Shown: positions 1 to 9,068 of the stretch, piece by piece
Layout: each line of letters starts with the position of its first letter
Numbering within the stretch: position 1 is the first letter of the stretch
NCBI RefSeq assembly: GCF_010587385.1
Contig: NZ_CP047475.1
Location: 1,550,001 to 1,614,000, forward strand
Origin: Vibrio astriarenae
GTDB taxonomy: Bacteria; Pseudomonadota; Gammaproteobacteria; Enterobacterales; Vibrionaceae
Direction of reading: 5' to 3'
DNA: 64,000 bases
Translations under genes and position numbers: made by a program
The notes under the pieces: model-generated
The model's input: only the letters and a program-made list of their open reading frames with translations
The model's database searches: none
Told to the model about the DNA's origin: nothing

Positions 1-89
1 ACCATTACCTATTGTTTTACTTTGTTAAACGCCGAGTATCGCCGCTTGCTGAGCAACAAGTGGCACTTGTGCATCAGAAGCGTTGTTGA
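1..89 (+). CDS. C-terminal end of an unidentified, probably membrane, protein (partial)
   Basis: The frame beginning at base 3 is open to a TGA at 87-89 and encodes about 28 residues: a hydrophobic stretch (HYLLFYFV) followed by basic residues (KRR) and a short polar tail. That pattern resembles the end of the last membrane helix of a transporter, but too little is present to name a family. Another frame is also open until about base 134, so this reading is tentative. Confidence 0.3.
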   Translation, partial: HYLLFYFVKRRVSPLAEQQVALVHQKRC

Positions 90-401
90 TCATTATTGTT
101 TCTTCCTGACCTTATTTTTCCAAATAGCAAAATAAAACCTTTTATCAGTAAGCTACCGTTCTAACTTTCTAATTATAGTCACACATTTTCCGGTAACTCA
201 CCTATGCTTTTACTTGGGCGAACGCGTGAATAATCCGCATTTAGAAAAGTATTGAATAATTTTCTTATAAATCACTTTGCAAAAATTAGAACCAGCTATA
301 TGATTCGCGCCGAAAAATGTTATTGATTGTTAGTAGCATGTAAACCTTGGTTGTAAGCCAAGATTGTTCTTCTTTTTCAGTTGCATGGAGACCGACAGAC
401 T
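90..401. other. Intergenic region upstream of potA
   Basis: About 310 bases, AT-rich, with no convincing ORF. It should hold the promoter of the pot operon, but no clear -35/-10 pair or operator stood out. Near its right end lies the GGAG at 387-390 that probably serves the TTG start at 402. Confidence 0.5.
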
Positions 402-1517
402 TTGAACAACAAAGCAATCCCTCAGGCCCCCCTCATCACGATTCGTGGGTTAGGCAAAAGTTTTGACGGAAAATCGATCATTAATCAATTCGACCTCGAC
501 GTAAACCACGGCGAATTCCTTACCATTTTGGGCCCTTCTGGTTGCGGCAAAACCACCATTCTTAGACTGATAGCTGGCTTTGAAGACGCGGACATTGGAA
601 GTTTAGTTCTGGATGGCTCAGATATTACCAAGGTACCCGCTGAGAAAAGGCCAGTGAATACCGTTTTCCAAAGCTATGCACTCTTCCCGCATATGACGGT
701 TTTTGACAATGTTGCATTTGGTTTGAAAATGCAGGGAGTGCCAGCATCAGAGATTGAACCAAGAGTCATCAATGCTTTAAAAATGGTACGTCTGGAAGAT
801 ATGGCGCAGCGTAAACCACATCAACTTTCCGGTGGACAGCAGCAACGTATTGCCATTGCGCGAGCGGTGGTGAATAAACCGAAAGTACTGTTACTCGATG
901 AATCTCTATCAGCGTTGGATTACAAACTGCGTAAGCAGATGCAAATAGAGTTGAAGCAGCTTCAACGCCAATTGGGTATCACGTTCATTTTTGTCACGCA
1001 CGACCAAGAAGAAGCGCTATCGATGTCGGATCGAATTATCGTGATGCGTAATGGTGTGATTGAGCAAGACGGTTCTCCGAGAGAGATTTATGAAGAGCCA
1101 AGTAACCTCTTCGTTGCACGCTTTATCGGTGAAATTAATGTATTTGAGGCCAAAGTCCTCGAGCGAGTTGACGACAAACGTATAAGTGCTGAGATCCAAG
1201 GCGTTCCTAGTACGATTTTCTTTGATAAAGAAATTGTGGTTGGTGAGACACTACAAGTGCTGCTTCGTCCTGAGGATTTGAGACTAGAAGAGATAAAAGA
1301 GTCAGTCGATAAAGGAATTACGGGTTATGTGGTTGAGCGAACGTACAAAGGTATGACGTTAGATTCGGTTGTCGAACTGGAATCCGGTCAACGCGTCATG
1401 GTTAGTGAATTCTTCAATGAAGATGATCCCGATGTTGATCACTCTTTGGGGCAAAAAGTCGCCGTTACTTGGGTTGAAAGCTGGGAAGTGGTATTGAGAG
1501 ATGACGAGCAGGTTTAA
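402..1517 (+). CDS. potA: Spermidine/putrescine ABC transporter, ATP-binding subunit PotA
   Basis: This is the cytoplasmic ATPase that powers polyamine import through PotB/PotC. It has a Walker A (GPSGCGKTT), the ABC signature LSGGQQQR, Walker B with [11 protein letters not shown], and the switch histidine in [10 protein letters not shown]. The DES form rather than DEP is the usual PotA variant. The last ~120 residues form the TOBE-like regulatory domain ([11 protein letters not shown]). The reading frame opens at a TTG at 381, but TTG 402 has GGAG 11 nt upstream and lies close to the conserved LITIRGL start, so I prefer 402; no in-frame ATG exists here. The 3' end overlaps potB by 17 nt, which implies a single operon with potB, potC and potD. 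Confidence 0.93.
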   Translation: MNNKAIPQAPLITIRGLGKSFDGKSIINQFDLDVNHGEFLTILGPSGCGKTTILRLIAGFEDADIGSLVLDGSDITKVPAEKRPVNTVFQSYALFPHMTVFDNVAFGLKMQGVPASEIEPRVINALKMVRLEDMAQRKPHQLSGGQQQRIAIARAVVNKPKVLLLDESLSALDYKLRKQMQIELKQLQRQLGITFIFVTHDQEEALSMSDRIIVMRNGVIEQDGSPREIYEEPSNLFVARFIGEINVFEAKVLERVDDKRISAEIQGVPSTIFFDKEIVVGETLQVLLRPEDLRLEEIKESVDKGITGYVVERTYKGMTLDSVVELESGQRVMVSEFFNEDDPDVDHSLGQKVAVTWVESWEVVLRDDEQV

Positions 1518-2358
1518 TCTACAAAATTCAATCATTCTAGTGATCGTCGGTTGGTTATCGATTTTCGTATTAGTGCCGAACGTGATGATCATTGGTACGA
1601 GTTTTCTTACGCGCCATGAATCCGATCTTATTGAGTTTACCTTCACGCTAGATAACTACATTCGATTAGCCGACCCGCTCTATGCGAAGGTCTTACTGCA
1701 TTCGTTCTACATGGCAATCGTTGCTACCGTTATCTGCTTATTGATTGGTTACCCATTTGCCTATGTTGTCGCCACCATGCCTGAACGCTGGCGTCCAATT
1801 ATGCTGTTTTTGGTGATTGTGCCTTTTTGGACCAACTCTCTGATCAGAACGTACGGCTTAAAAATAGTATTAGGTACACAAGGGATTTTGAACAAAACCC
1901 TTTTGTATTTGGACGTTATCGATAAGCCGATGAGGATAATGTATACCGAAAGTGCCGTTATGATTGGTCTGGTCTACATCTTGTTGCCATTTATGATTCT
2001 TCCTCTCTACTCGTCTATCGAGAAGCTGGATAACACCTATATTGAGGCCGCAAAGGATCTCGGTGCAAACAAAGTTCAGACCTTTACCAAGGTGATTTTG
2101 CCTTTGACTATGCCTGGCATTATCGGTGGGTGTTTGTTGGTATTACTCCCTGCCCTAGGCATGTTCTACATTTCTGACTTGTTGGGTGGCGCGAAGAACT
2201 TACTGATCGGTAACGTAATTAAAAGCCAGGTGTTAAACGCACGCGACTGGCCATTTGGCGCTGCCACCAGCATTGCGTTAACACTCGCAATGGCCGTGAT
2301 GCTATTTGCTTACTACCGAGCTGGGAAATGGCTCAACCGTAAGGGAGAACTCGAATAA
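1501..2358 (+). CDS. potB: Spermidine/putrescine ABC transporter permease PotB
   Basis: Inner-membrane subunit of the polyamine importer, 285 residues, about six hydrophobic segments. It carries the cytoplasmic-loop EAA motif ([20 protein letters not shown]) that contacts the PotA ATPase, typical of binding-protein-dependent permeases. Length agrees with the family. The ATG lies inside the 3' end of potA, and its stop overlaps the ATG of potC by one base (TAATG), indicating translational coupling. PotB rather than PotC is inferred from gene order and from the long periplasmic loop before the EAA motif. Confidence 0.93.
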   Translation: MTSRFNLQNSIILVIVGWLSIFVLVPNVMIIGTSFLTRHESDLIEFTFTLDNYIRLADPLYAKVLLHSFYMAIVATVICLLIGYPFAYVVATMPERWRPIMLFLVIVPFWTNSLIRTYGLKIVLGTQGILNKTLLYLDVIDKPMRIMYTESAVMIGLVYILLPFMILPLYSSIEKLDNTYIEAAKDLGANKVQTFTKVILPLTMPGIIGGCLLVLLPALGMFYISDLLGGAKNLLIGNVIKSQVLNARDWPFGAATSIALTLAMAVMLFAYYRAGKWLNRKGELE

Positions 2359-3128
2359 TGAAGTCGACTCTTCGTTTCTCTTTCATGAGCTTGGTTTATC
2401 TATTTTTGTACTTGCCGATCATCGTGCTGATTGCCAACTCCTTTAATGCGAATAAGTTTGGTATGAAATGGGGTGGTTTCACGACCAAGTGGTATGAAAC
2501 CCTGATGAGCAACGATAGCTTGATTCAAGCAGCGTGGCATTCACTAAACATTGCCCTGTTTTCAGCAACCGCGGCGACGATTATAGGGAGCTTAACGGCT
2601 GTCGCTCTCTATCGTTATAACTTCAAAGGCAAGGGCGCGGTGAATGGGATGTTGTTTATTGTCATGATGTCACCAGATATCGTCATGGCCATTTCACTGC
2701 TCGCGTTGTTCTTAGTGATGGGGGCTCAACTTGGCTTTTTCACCCTGTTGATTGCGCATATCACTTTCTGTCTGCCGTTCGTCGTTGTGTCAGTTTACAG
2801 CCGGCTTAATGGCTTCGACATAAAGATGTTGGAGGCGGCTAAAGACTTGGGTGCCAGTGAGTGGACGATACTCAAACAGATTATTTTACCTCTCGCGAAA
2901 CCTGCAGTGGCTGCTGGTTGGCTTTTGAGCTTCACACTCTCTTTGGATGACGTGATCATTAGTTCATTTGTTACTGGGCCTACGTACGAAATTTTGCCAT
3001 TGAAAATTTACTCAATGGTTAAAGTGGGGATCTCACCGGAAGTGAACGCTTTAGCGACGTTAATGCTGGTGCTATCTCTATTCCTTGTTGTTCTTTCGCA
3101 GCTTATCGGCCGTCAAAAGATCAATTAG
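2358..3128 (+). CDS. potC: Spermidine/putrescine ABC transporter permease PotC
   Basis: Second inner-membrane permease of the polyamine importer, 256 residues, with six predicted membrane segments and an EAA loop ([20 protein letters not shown]). PotB and PotC form the heterodimeric channel on which PotA and PotD act. The start codon shares a base with the potB stop. A 97-nt gap without an obvious terminator separates it from potD, so potD may be co-transcribed. Confidence 0.93.
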   Translation: MKSTLRFSFMSLVYLFLYLPIIVLIANSFNANKFGMKWGGFTTKWYETLMSNDSLIQAAWHSLNIALFSATAATIIGSLTAVALYRYNFKGKGAVNGMLFIVMMSPDIVMAISLLALFLVMGAQLGFFTLLIAHITFCLPFVVVSVYSRLNGFDIKMLEAAKDLGASEWTILKQIILPLAKPAVAAGWLLSFTLSLDDVIISSFVTGPTYEILPLKIYSMVKVGISPEVNALATLMLVLSLFLVVLSQLIGRQKIN

Positions 3129-3225
3129 TAAAACGGGCGCTGTATGACCTGATGTCTTCAGTGCCTATTTGCAAAGCAGTCATGAGCTAACGGTTCGTGA
3201 CTACGTTTAGTTTGGAGCTAACGTA

Positions 3226-4257
3226 ATGAAAAAGTGGACTACTTTTTTAGCTGGTAGTGCATGTGCAGTATCACTACTTTCTCAACCAGTGTTTGCACAA
3301 GATAAAGAATTGGTATTTATGAACTGGGGGCCATACATCAATAGCTCTTTGCTGGAACAATTTACCAAAGAAACGGGCATCAAAGTGATCTATTCGACCT
3401 ATGAGTCAAATGAAACGCTTTATGCCAAGCTAAAAACCCACAACCAAGGCTATGATCTGGTTGTACCTTCGACGTATTTTGTATCGAAAATGCGTGATGA
3501 GGGCATGCTGCAAAAAATTGATAAGTCTAAGCTGTCTAACTTTTCAAATCTTGACCCTAACTACTTGGATAAGCCTTACGACCCGAATAATGATTACTCT
3601 ATTCCTCACGTCGTCGCCATTACGGGTTTAGCCGTTAATACGGATATGTATGACCCTGAAGAATTCCAGAGCTGGGCGGATCTTTGGAAGCCTGAGCTTG
3701 AGGGACAAGTGATGTTAATGGACGATACCCGCGAAGTGTTCCATATCGCATTGCGTAAACTCGGATACTCTGGTAACAGTATCGACGATACGCAAATTGA
3801 TGAAGCTTATGCACAACTGCAACAGCTTATGCCTAATGTTTTAGTGTTTAATTCGGACAACCCAGGCGCTCCCTATATGTCTGGAGAAGTCGGTGTAGGC
3901 ATGCTGTGGAATGGCTCAGCAGCGGCTGCACAAAACGAAGGATTGCCGATTGAACTTGTGTATCCAAAAGAAGGCGGTATTGGTTGGGTAGACAATCTCG
4001 CAATCAGCTCAGGGGCAAAGAATATTGAAGCAGCACATAAGATGATCGACTTCTTACTGCGCCCGGACATTGCCGAACAAATCACACGTGACACGGGCTA
4101 TTTAACCGCAGTGAAGGCCTCAAACGATAAGTTTACACACCTTGAAGCGCTGTTCCCTTCACAAGAAGACCTCGACAATGTGGAATGGCAATCTGCTGTA
4201 GATGATAAAACTTCACGCTACGAAGAATACTTCCTGAAACTAAAAGCCGGTCAATAA
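3226..4257 (+). CDS. potD: Polyamine-binding periplasmic protein PotD (copy 1)
   Basis: Periplasmic receptor that delivers spermidine/putrescine to PotBC. It has an N-terminal signal peptide of about 25 residues ending near VFAQ, then the type-2 solute-binding fold with family sequences such as FMNWGPYI, ETGIKVIYSTYESNE, YDLVVPSTYFVSKM, the MDDTREVFHIAL block and a C-terminal YEEYFLKLK. Length, 343 residues, is normal. GGAG lies 9 nt before the ATG. A terminator follows at 4277-4303. It is closely similar to the next gene, so the two are paralogues. Confidence 0.93.
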   Translation: MKKWTTFLAGSACAVSLLSQPVFAQDKELVFMNWGPYINSSLLEQFTKETGIKVIYSTYESNETLYAKLKTHNQGYDLVVPSTYFVSKMRDEGMLQKIDKSKLSNFSNLDPNYLDKPYDPNNDYSIPHVVAITGLAVNTDMYDPEEFQSWADLWKPELEGQVMLMDDTREVFHIALRKLGYSGNSIDDTQIDEAYAQLQQLMPNVLVFNSDNPGAPYMSGEVGVGMLWNGSAAAAQNEGLPIELVYPKEGGIGWVDNLAISSGAKNIEAAHKMIDFLLRPDIAEQITRDTGYLTAVKASNDKFTHLEALFPSQEDLDNVEWQSAVDDKTSRYEEYFLKLKAGQ

Positions 4258-4276
4258 ACCAAGTCGTTTACTCCAT

Positions 4277-4303
4277 AAGCCCTGCACTTGCAGGGCTTTT
4301 TGT
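4277..4303 (+). terminator. Rho-independent terminator after potD copy 1
   Basis: A nine-base stem (AAGCCCTGC / GCAGGGCTT) with loop ACTT is followed by a T run. It separates the potABCD transcript from the second potD. Confidence 0.85.
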
Positions 4304-4405
4304 TTACAAAGTTTTCACACACTCGATTTTTGGCTACAATTCAATTTGTATCTTCTATATCTCTGTTTATACGAAGTAATTCAACTAACACGACATGGAG
4401 TTGTA

Positions 4406-5446
4406 ATGAATACACCCCGCCTAACTACGTTAGCTGCCATTACGAGTTGCTTACTAGCGCCAGCAACTTTGGCTTCTGATACTGAGCTCTACTTCTACAA
4501 TTGGTCAGAGTATATACCCGCAGAAATACTCAATGACTTCACGAAAGAAACAGGCATCAAGGTTATTTATTCCACCTACGAAGCCAACGAGACCATGTAT
4601 GCCAAACTCAAGACGCAAGGCAGTGGCTATGATTTGGTTGTTCCTTCGACTTATTTCGTTTCCAAGATGCGCAAAGAGAACATGCTACAGAAGATTGACA
4701 AGTCCAAGCTAACTCATTTCGATGGTCTGGATGAAAACTACCTGTATAAGTCTTTTGACCCCGAAAATGATTACTCTATTCCTTATATCTGGGGCGCAAC
4801 AGGTATTGGTGTCAATACCGATATGATTGATAAATCTGAGCTTAGTCAATGGGCGGATTTGTGGGATGAAAAGTGGCAAGGTCAGCTGATGTTGATGGAC
4901 GATTCTCGTGAAGTCTTCCATATTGCACTGACTAAGCTCGGCTATTCGCCAAATACGACGAATCCTGAAGAGATCGAAGCCGCTTATCAAGAACTGCGTC
5001 AGCTTGTGCCAAATGTATTGGTGTTCAATTCAGATTTTCCCGCCAACCCATATCTCGCTGGTGAAGTGTCATTAGGTATGCTTTGGAACGGTTCTGCGTA
5101 TATGGCTCGTGAGGAAGGCGCGTCAATTGATATCGTTTGGCCAGAAAAAGGGGCAATTTTCTGGATGGATAGCCTATCTATTCCAGCGGGAGCAAAAAAT
5201 GTCGATGCCGCTCATAAGATGATCGATTACTTGCTACGACCGGAAAACGCTGCAAAAATTGCCTTAGATATTGGATACCCAACGCCTGTAAAAGCGGCAT
5301 TACCGCTCCTGCCAGAGTCATTCACCAGTGACGAAAACATCTTCCCACCACAAGCCATTATGGACAGTGGTAATTGGCAAGATGAAGTTGGAGAAGCGAG
5401 TGTTCTCTATGATGAGTACTTCCAAAAGCTAAAAGTCGGCAACTAA
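4406..5446 (+). CDS. potD: Polyamine-binding periplasmic protein, PotD paralogue (copy 2)
   Basis: Second periplasmic polyamine-binding protein, 346 residues. It shares the landmarks of copy 1 (FYNWSEYIP, ETGIKVIYSTYEANE, YDLVVPSTYFVSKM, MDDSREVFHIAL, YDEYFQKLK), preceded by a signal peptide (about MNTPRL through TLAS). The frame is open further upstream to 4346, but ATG 4406 has GGAG five bases before it and begins the signal peptide, so it is the better start. It lies behind the copy 1 terminator and ahead of its own, so it is probably transcribed separately. Differences around the substrate pocket may change the preference between spermidine, norspermidine and putrescine; that is inference only. 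Confidence 0.92.
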   Translation: MNTPRLTTLAAITSCLLAPATLASDTELYFYNWSEYIPAEILNDFTKETGIKVIYSTYEANETMYAKLKTQGSGYDLVVPSTYFVSKMRKENMLQKIDKSKLTHFDGLDENYLYKSFDPENDYSIPYIWGATGIGVNTDMIDKSELSQWADLWDEKWQGQLMLMDDSREVFHIALTKLGYSPNTTNPEEIEAAYQELRQLVPNVLVFNSDFPANPYLAGEVSLGMLWNGSAYMAREEGASIDIVWPEKGAIFWMDSLSIPAGAKNVDAAHKMIDYLLRPENAAKIALDIGYPTPVKAALPLLPESFTSDENIFPPQAIMDSGNWQDEVGEASVLYDEYFQKLKVGN

Positions 5447-5458
5447 ATCAAACGTAAT

Positions 5459-5488
5459 AAGCCCATACATCGTCTTTTGTGTGGGCTT
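5459..5488 (+). terminator. Probable terminator after potD copy 2
   Basis: Hairpin AAGCCCATACA / TGTGTGGGCTT (one G-T pair) with an 8-nt loop just after the stop codon. The following T run is imperfect (AATCCTTT). Confidence 0.6.
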
Positions 5489-5541
5489 AATCCTTTCTAA
5501 ATTCTGGTTCACTACCCTATTTTGCTTTTCTATAACATTTA

Positions 5542-5560
5542 AATGATAATAACTATCAAT
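5542..5560 (+). promoter_or_regulatory. Predicted Fur box
   Basis: AATGATAATAACTATCAAT matches the 19-bp Fur consensus AATGATAATNATTATCATT at 16 of 18 defined positions. It sits about 20 bp before the start codon of the small gene at 5581, where Fur would block transcription when iron is plentiful. Confidence 0.65.
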
Positions 5561-5580
5561 TGCGATTATGGGAGTTAACT

Positions 5581-5844
5581 ATGGACCAACGTATCCAAAT
5601 CGAATTGTCTGTCGAGAAACTCGTTGAGTTGTTTCAACAAGGTCACCTCTGTGCAGGGCAGCTAAGGTGTTTAACACCAGAGTCCAAGCAAGTGGTTTGG
5701 CGTTTGTGTTTAGAGATGTGTGGACACACTGCCTGCTTTGAGGCAGTGTCACCAACGGCGAAGAGCGATCAGGAAGCGATTGATAGCCCCCCCCTTAATA
5801 ACTCAGCGACAATTTTAGGTACTTCAACGCTGGCTAAGCCATAG
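5581..5844 (+). CDS. Small cysteine-containing protein behind a Fur box, function unknown
   Basis: Predicted 87-residue protein starting [11 protein letters not shown], with GGAG six bases upstream of the ATG. An upstream in-frame start at 5560 exists but has no ribosome site and lies in the Fur box. The first ~55 residues look like a compact helical domain and contain five cysteines (HLC, LRC, RLC, EMC, TAC). The last ~25 residues are antisense to the 3' end of cobB and low in complexity, so the true C-terminus may be shorter or altered by the C8 tract at 5787-5794. No family recognised. The strong Fur site suggests a role in iron limitation. Confidence 0.6.
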   Translation: MDQRIQIELSVEKLVELFQQGHLCAGQLRCLTPESKQVVWRLCLEMCGHTACFEAVSPTAKSDQEAIDSPPLNNSATILGTSTLAKP

Positions 5845-6500
5845 CGTTTTTCAGCGAACTCACTCTCAACAGCGCTAGGTTCTAAGTTGATTTCTACTGT
5901 GTGAGCGCCATGCATTTTTGCGTCATGCACAAAGCCCGCCGCGGGATAGACAACTCCAGAGGTACCAATCGATATAAATAGATCCGCTTCTTGAAGTAGA
6001 GAGTATATCTCTCCCATCTGTAGCGGCATCTCGCCAAACCACACAACGTGAGGCCTCAGTTGACTGGGTAGCTGACAGCAGTGGCAAGTATCCCCTACTT
6101 TGATGTCGTCTTGCATGTCTATAACCTGATTGCTAACCGGGCAACGGGCTTTTAACAGCTCGCCATGCATATGAATGACCCCCTGTGAACCACCTCGCTC
6201 ATGCAGGTTATCGATATTTTGAGTGACGACCGTGACTTTGCCATTGAAGTGCTTTGTCAACTCTCCCAGCGCCGTATGCGCCGCATTCGGTTTTATACTT
6301 GGGCGCTTAAGTCCCGCTCGTCGCTTATTGTAGAATTCTTGCACCAACTCAGGATTTCGTTCATACCCTTCGGGCGTTGCGACTTCCTCGATACGATGAT
6401 TCTCCCACAAGCCATCTTGTGCGCGAAATGTCTGGATCCCTGACTCTGCAGAAATGCCTGCACCGGTGAGAATTACAATATTATGGATTGATTTACTCAT
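5769..6500 (-). CDS. cobB: NAD-dependent protein deacylase CobB (sirtuin)
   Basis: Cytoplasmic sirtuin, 243 residues, that removes acetyl or succinyl groups from lysines using NAD+. Visible motifs are the NAD-binding [10 protein letters not shown] (near residue 12), the QNID motif followed by HMHGEL with the catalytic histidine, a cysteine cluster around CHCC that should bind zinc, and [13 protein letters not shown]. The YNKRR segment supplies the Tyr/Arg pair of class III sirtuins that favours acidic acyl groups. AAGGA precedes the ATG. The 3' end overlaps the convergent small gene by 76 nt. Confidence 0.93.
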   Translation of the reverse strand: MSKSIHNIVILTGAGISAESGIQTFRAQDGLWENHRIEEVATPEGYERNPELVQEFYNKRRAGLKRPSIKPNAAHTALGELTKHFNGKVTVVTQNIDNLHERGGSQGVIHMHGELLKARCPVSNQVIDMQDDIKVGDTCHCCQLPSQLRPHVVWFGEMPLQMGEIYSLLQEADLFISIGTSGVVYPAAGFVHDAKMHGAHTVEINLEPSAVESEFAEKRYGLASVEVPKIVAELLRGGLSIAS

Positions 6501-6662
6501 GATACATCCTTGTCAACCGTGTGGCTTTTAGCCTAACACTTGTTGTACGAAATGCTATATCCAGGTTATTAGACATTGGTCTAAACTGGCTTTGACTAAC
6601 GCTCTCTATCTTAAATTGTCGGTTTGAGCACAAATTCTTGTCAGAGAAAGGGGCTTGTAAAT

Positions 6663-6722
6663 ATGTTTGCTAAACTCATTGATATCACAATGAAAATGGA
6701 CGCAGACATTGAGACGTTATAG
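6663..6722 (+). CDS. Possible 19-residue upstream ORF (leader peptide)
   Basis: ATG 6663 opens a 19-codon frame (MFAKLIDITMKMDADIETL) preceded by AAGGGG at a plausible distance. Its TAG at 6720-6722 lies 11 bases past the TTG start of the next gene, in another frame. Such an overlap could couple translation of the two. It may also be chance. Confidence 0.3.
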   Translation: MFAKLIDITMKMDADIETL

Positions 6723-9066
6723 TTGGATACAACAGGGCTGGCTACTCCTACTGGTGATGATGCATCACAATGTTTTTGCATTAGGTCTCGAAGATAATCA
6801 AAGACCGACGCTTTCGCAAAACGTATCGGAGTTAGCAACCCAAGTAGACGCTTTTCCCGAAGCTCTGTTTATGGAGGCTTCAGACTACAGCCAGGCTAAA
6901 CAGGTCCTGATAAAGACACTGCAACTTATCGATGTTGAAGCGAATCAATTTGACCAAACCTTACACTCTTATCGCGCCTATAAAGACGAAGAGAGTTGGC
7001 GTCAGGCGAGTCAGAGCTTTTTCAACTTACAGAGCCTCAATGCCAGCAAGCAGAAGCTGATTACGGTTGTACGCAGTGACGTCAAGGACGAACTCACAGG
7101 CTTTGGACCCGTTGGGGTTACCCAAGTCAAGGCCGAATTAAAGTTGATTCGGTTAAACGCTGAGTTCATGTTTTACTTTCAGCTAGCAAGCTTTAAGGCT
7201 TTTATCGGAGATTTGCTCATCTCCCCTGTCCCCGTTGTTTGGGTTGCGCTGAAAGTGCTCCTAGTTATATGGCTGCTCGGTTGGTGGCTAAAGAATCGTA
7301 AACGCTTCATAGCGAAATACCGCGAGCTATACCTAGACAACCAACCACACCCCCATATTGTCCATCGTACGATTTGGTATCTCACAAAAGCGGATAAATC
7401 GCTTGCTTGGCTAGTCGCGATTACCGCTTCACTTAGAATCATCGCCTCTCTTCCTAGCCTTCAACATCTCATTTTTCTAGAAATCTTTACTTGGTGGGTG
7501 CTCGGTGGGGCTATTGCCGTCAATTTGTTGCTTGAGGTGACCTATCGCTATAGTCGTCACACCACACCGGCTCTAAAAATCCTTAGACTGAGTACCATTC
7601 GTTACTATGTCTGGACCTTGATTATCGTCGGTGTCGTGCTGCAAATATCAACACGCACTCTTGGTAAAGGCACCATTTACCATTGGATTACCTATGTTTT
7701 TATCACGTGGCTTGGGTTGATCACCCTGGTCATTCTCAATCGGTGGCGAAAAGTGGTATTTGAGCGTATCGCTTCAATGAGTGGTAAACCGAACTTTATT
7801 GTGTGGGCAGAGAGCCAATCTACCCACTGGTTGATGCGCTTTCCTGCGACGTTACTGGCCATTCTCTGGCTAGTGATTCACCGATTTAAACATCAAGTTG
7901 TCTCATCATTATCGAACTATGCCGCGTTTAGCCAAGTTCTTGCTTACTTATTTCGAGTAGAAGTCGCCAAGCAGTCTGGCGATGTTTCGACCGACAGTAA
8001 CTTTGCACGTCTTAAAGGCAAAGATGTTTTTGATTATGTACTTCCCGGAAATGAGGACAGCGAGCTCATAGACTATGGCAATGAGGAGCTCAAAAAGCTG
8101 GCTCAGTATTTATTGACAGACAAGCCCGCCTTTTGTGTGATTAGTGGCGAACGAGGGATAGGCTCAACCACAGTGCAAAAGCAATTGCTGCACAGAGTAA
8201 AGAATGCCTCCCCTTATTACATCAACTGCCCTTACGAAGGCTATATTCCCCTTTTAGATGATTTCGCTAACCAGTTGGGGCTCGCGCATCAAGATGGTGA
8301 TCTTGAAACGCTTATCTATCGCCACCTTGTTCAACTTGATAAACCCGTTCTCGTCGTGCTCGATAACGCTCAGCGTCTTATTAAGCCCAAGGTCGGTGGC
8401 TTAGAGAGCCTCATTAAGCTGACGCAACTATTGCGAAGCACAGGCAATAAACATCGATTTCTTTTATCCATTGAAAAAGCGAGTTGGCGTTTTGTCGACA
8501 GAGCTCGAGGGGAACGTTTAATTTTTGATTGGGTGACCTTCCTGCCTCGGTGGAGTGAAAAGCAGATCCACTCGTTATTGGAAACCCGCGTCAATCAATC
8601 TGAAGCAGCAAGTGTTTCCTTTGAGGGTATTGTTGTACCCAAGCAGTGGGAACAAGACGACACAAGTGAAGAACAAAGAGCAAAGCAAGGTTTCTATCGG
8701 ATCTTGTGGCATTACTCTGATGGGAATCCTACCGTTGCGCTGCGCTTTATGCGCTATTCGCTCCATAGAGATAAATCTAACGATGAAGTGGTGGTGCGCC
8801 TATTCAAAGCCCCAAGCTCTGAAGAACTAGAACAAATGCCTAAACCAATGCTGGCGGTATTGCGCTCGATTGTCCAACTGGAGGTCGCCTCGCCTGAAGA
8901 AGTGTCTGAATGCACACAGCTTAGCCTCGTTGAAGTGACTGGCGTTCTTCGTTTTTTCCAAAGTCGCGGACTGATAGAGTTTAATGAGCAACAAGCGCGG
9001 ATTTCTGATCACTGGTTTAGGTACATAACGAATGTCCTCGACCGACAACATCTTTTGGTGAAGTAA
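6709..9066 (+). CDS. Exported-start membrane protein with ATPase-like domain and C-terminal winged helix
   Basis: Predicted 785-residue protein. A signal peptide (about residues 1-24, ending NVFA) leads a ~145-residue helical extracytoplasmic region. About six hydrophobic segments follow (near 174-194, 235-250, 258-277, 297-314, 325-343, 378-392). Residues ~450-700 resemble an AAA/ORC-type nucleotide-binding domain: GERGIGSTT at ~480-488 stands where a Walker A belongs but has Ser instead of Lys, and VLVVLDNAQ at ~547-555 resembles Walker B. Residues ~725-785 look like a winged helix. The TTG start is weakly supported. The next gene, an MscS-type channel, begins 2 nt after the stop, so the pair is surely coupled. 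No named family recognised. Confidence 0.8.
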   Translation: MRRYSWIQQGWLLLLVMMHHNVFALGLEDNQRPTLSQNVSELATQVDAFPEALFMEASDYSQAKQVLIKTLQLIDVEANQFDQTLHSYRAYKDEESWRQASQSFFNLQSLNASKQKLITVVRSDVKDELTGFGPVGVTQVKAELKLIRLNAEFMFYFQLASFKAFIGDLLISPVPVVWVALKVLLVIWLLGWWLKNRKRFIAKYRELYLDNQPHPHIVHRTIWYLTKADKSLAWLVAITASLRIIASLPSLQHLIFLEIFTWWVLGGAIAVNLLLEVTYRYSRHTTPALKILRLSTIRYYVWTLIIVGVVLQISTRTLGKGTIYHWITYVFITWLGLITLVILNRWRKVVFERIASMSGKPNFIVWAESQSTHWLMRFPATLLAILWLVIHRFKHQVVSSLSNYAAFSQVLAYLFRVEVAKQSGDVSTDSNFARLKGKDVFDYVLPGNEDSELIDYGNEELKKLAQYLLTDKPAFCVISGERGIGSTTVQKQLLHRVKNASPYYINCPYEGYIPLLDDFANQLGLAHQDGDLETLIYRHLVQLDKPVLVVLDNAQRLIKPKVGGLESLIKLTQLLRSTGNKHRFLLSIEKASWRFVDRARGERLIFDWVTFLPRWSEKQIHSLLETRVNQSEAASVSFEGIVVPKQWEQDDTSEEQRAKQGFYRILWHYSDGNPTVALRFMRYSLHRDKSNDEVVVRLFKAPSSEELEQMPKPMLAVLRSIVQLEVASPEEVSECTQLSLVEVTGVLRFFQSRGLIEFNEQQARISDHWFRYITNVLDRQHLLVK

Positions 9067-9068
9067 TT

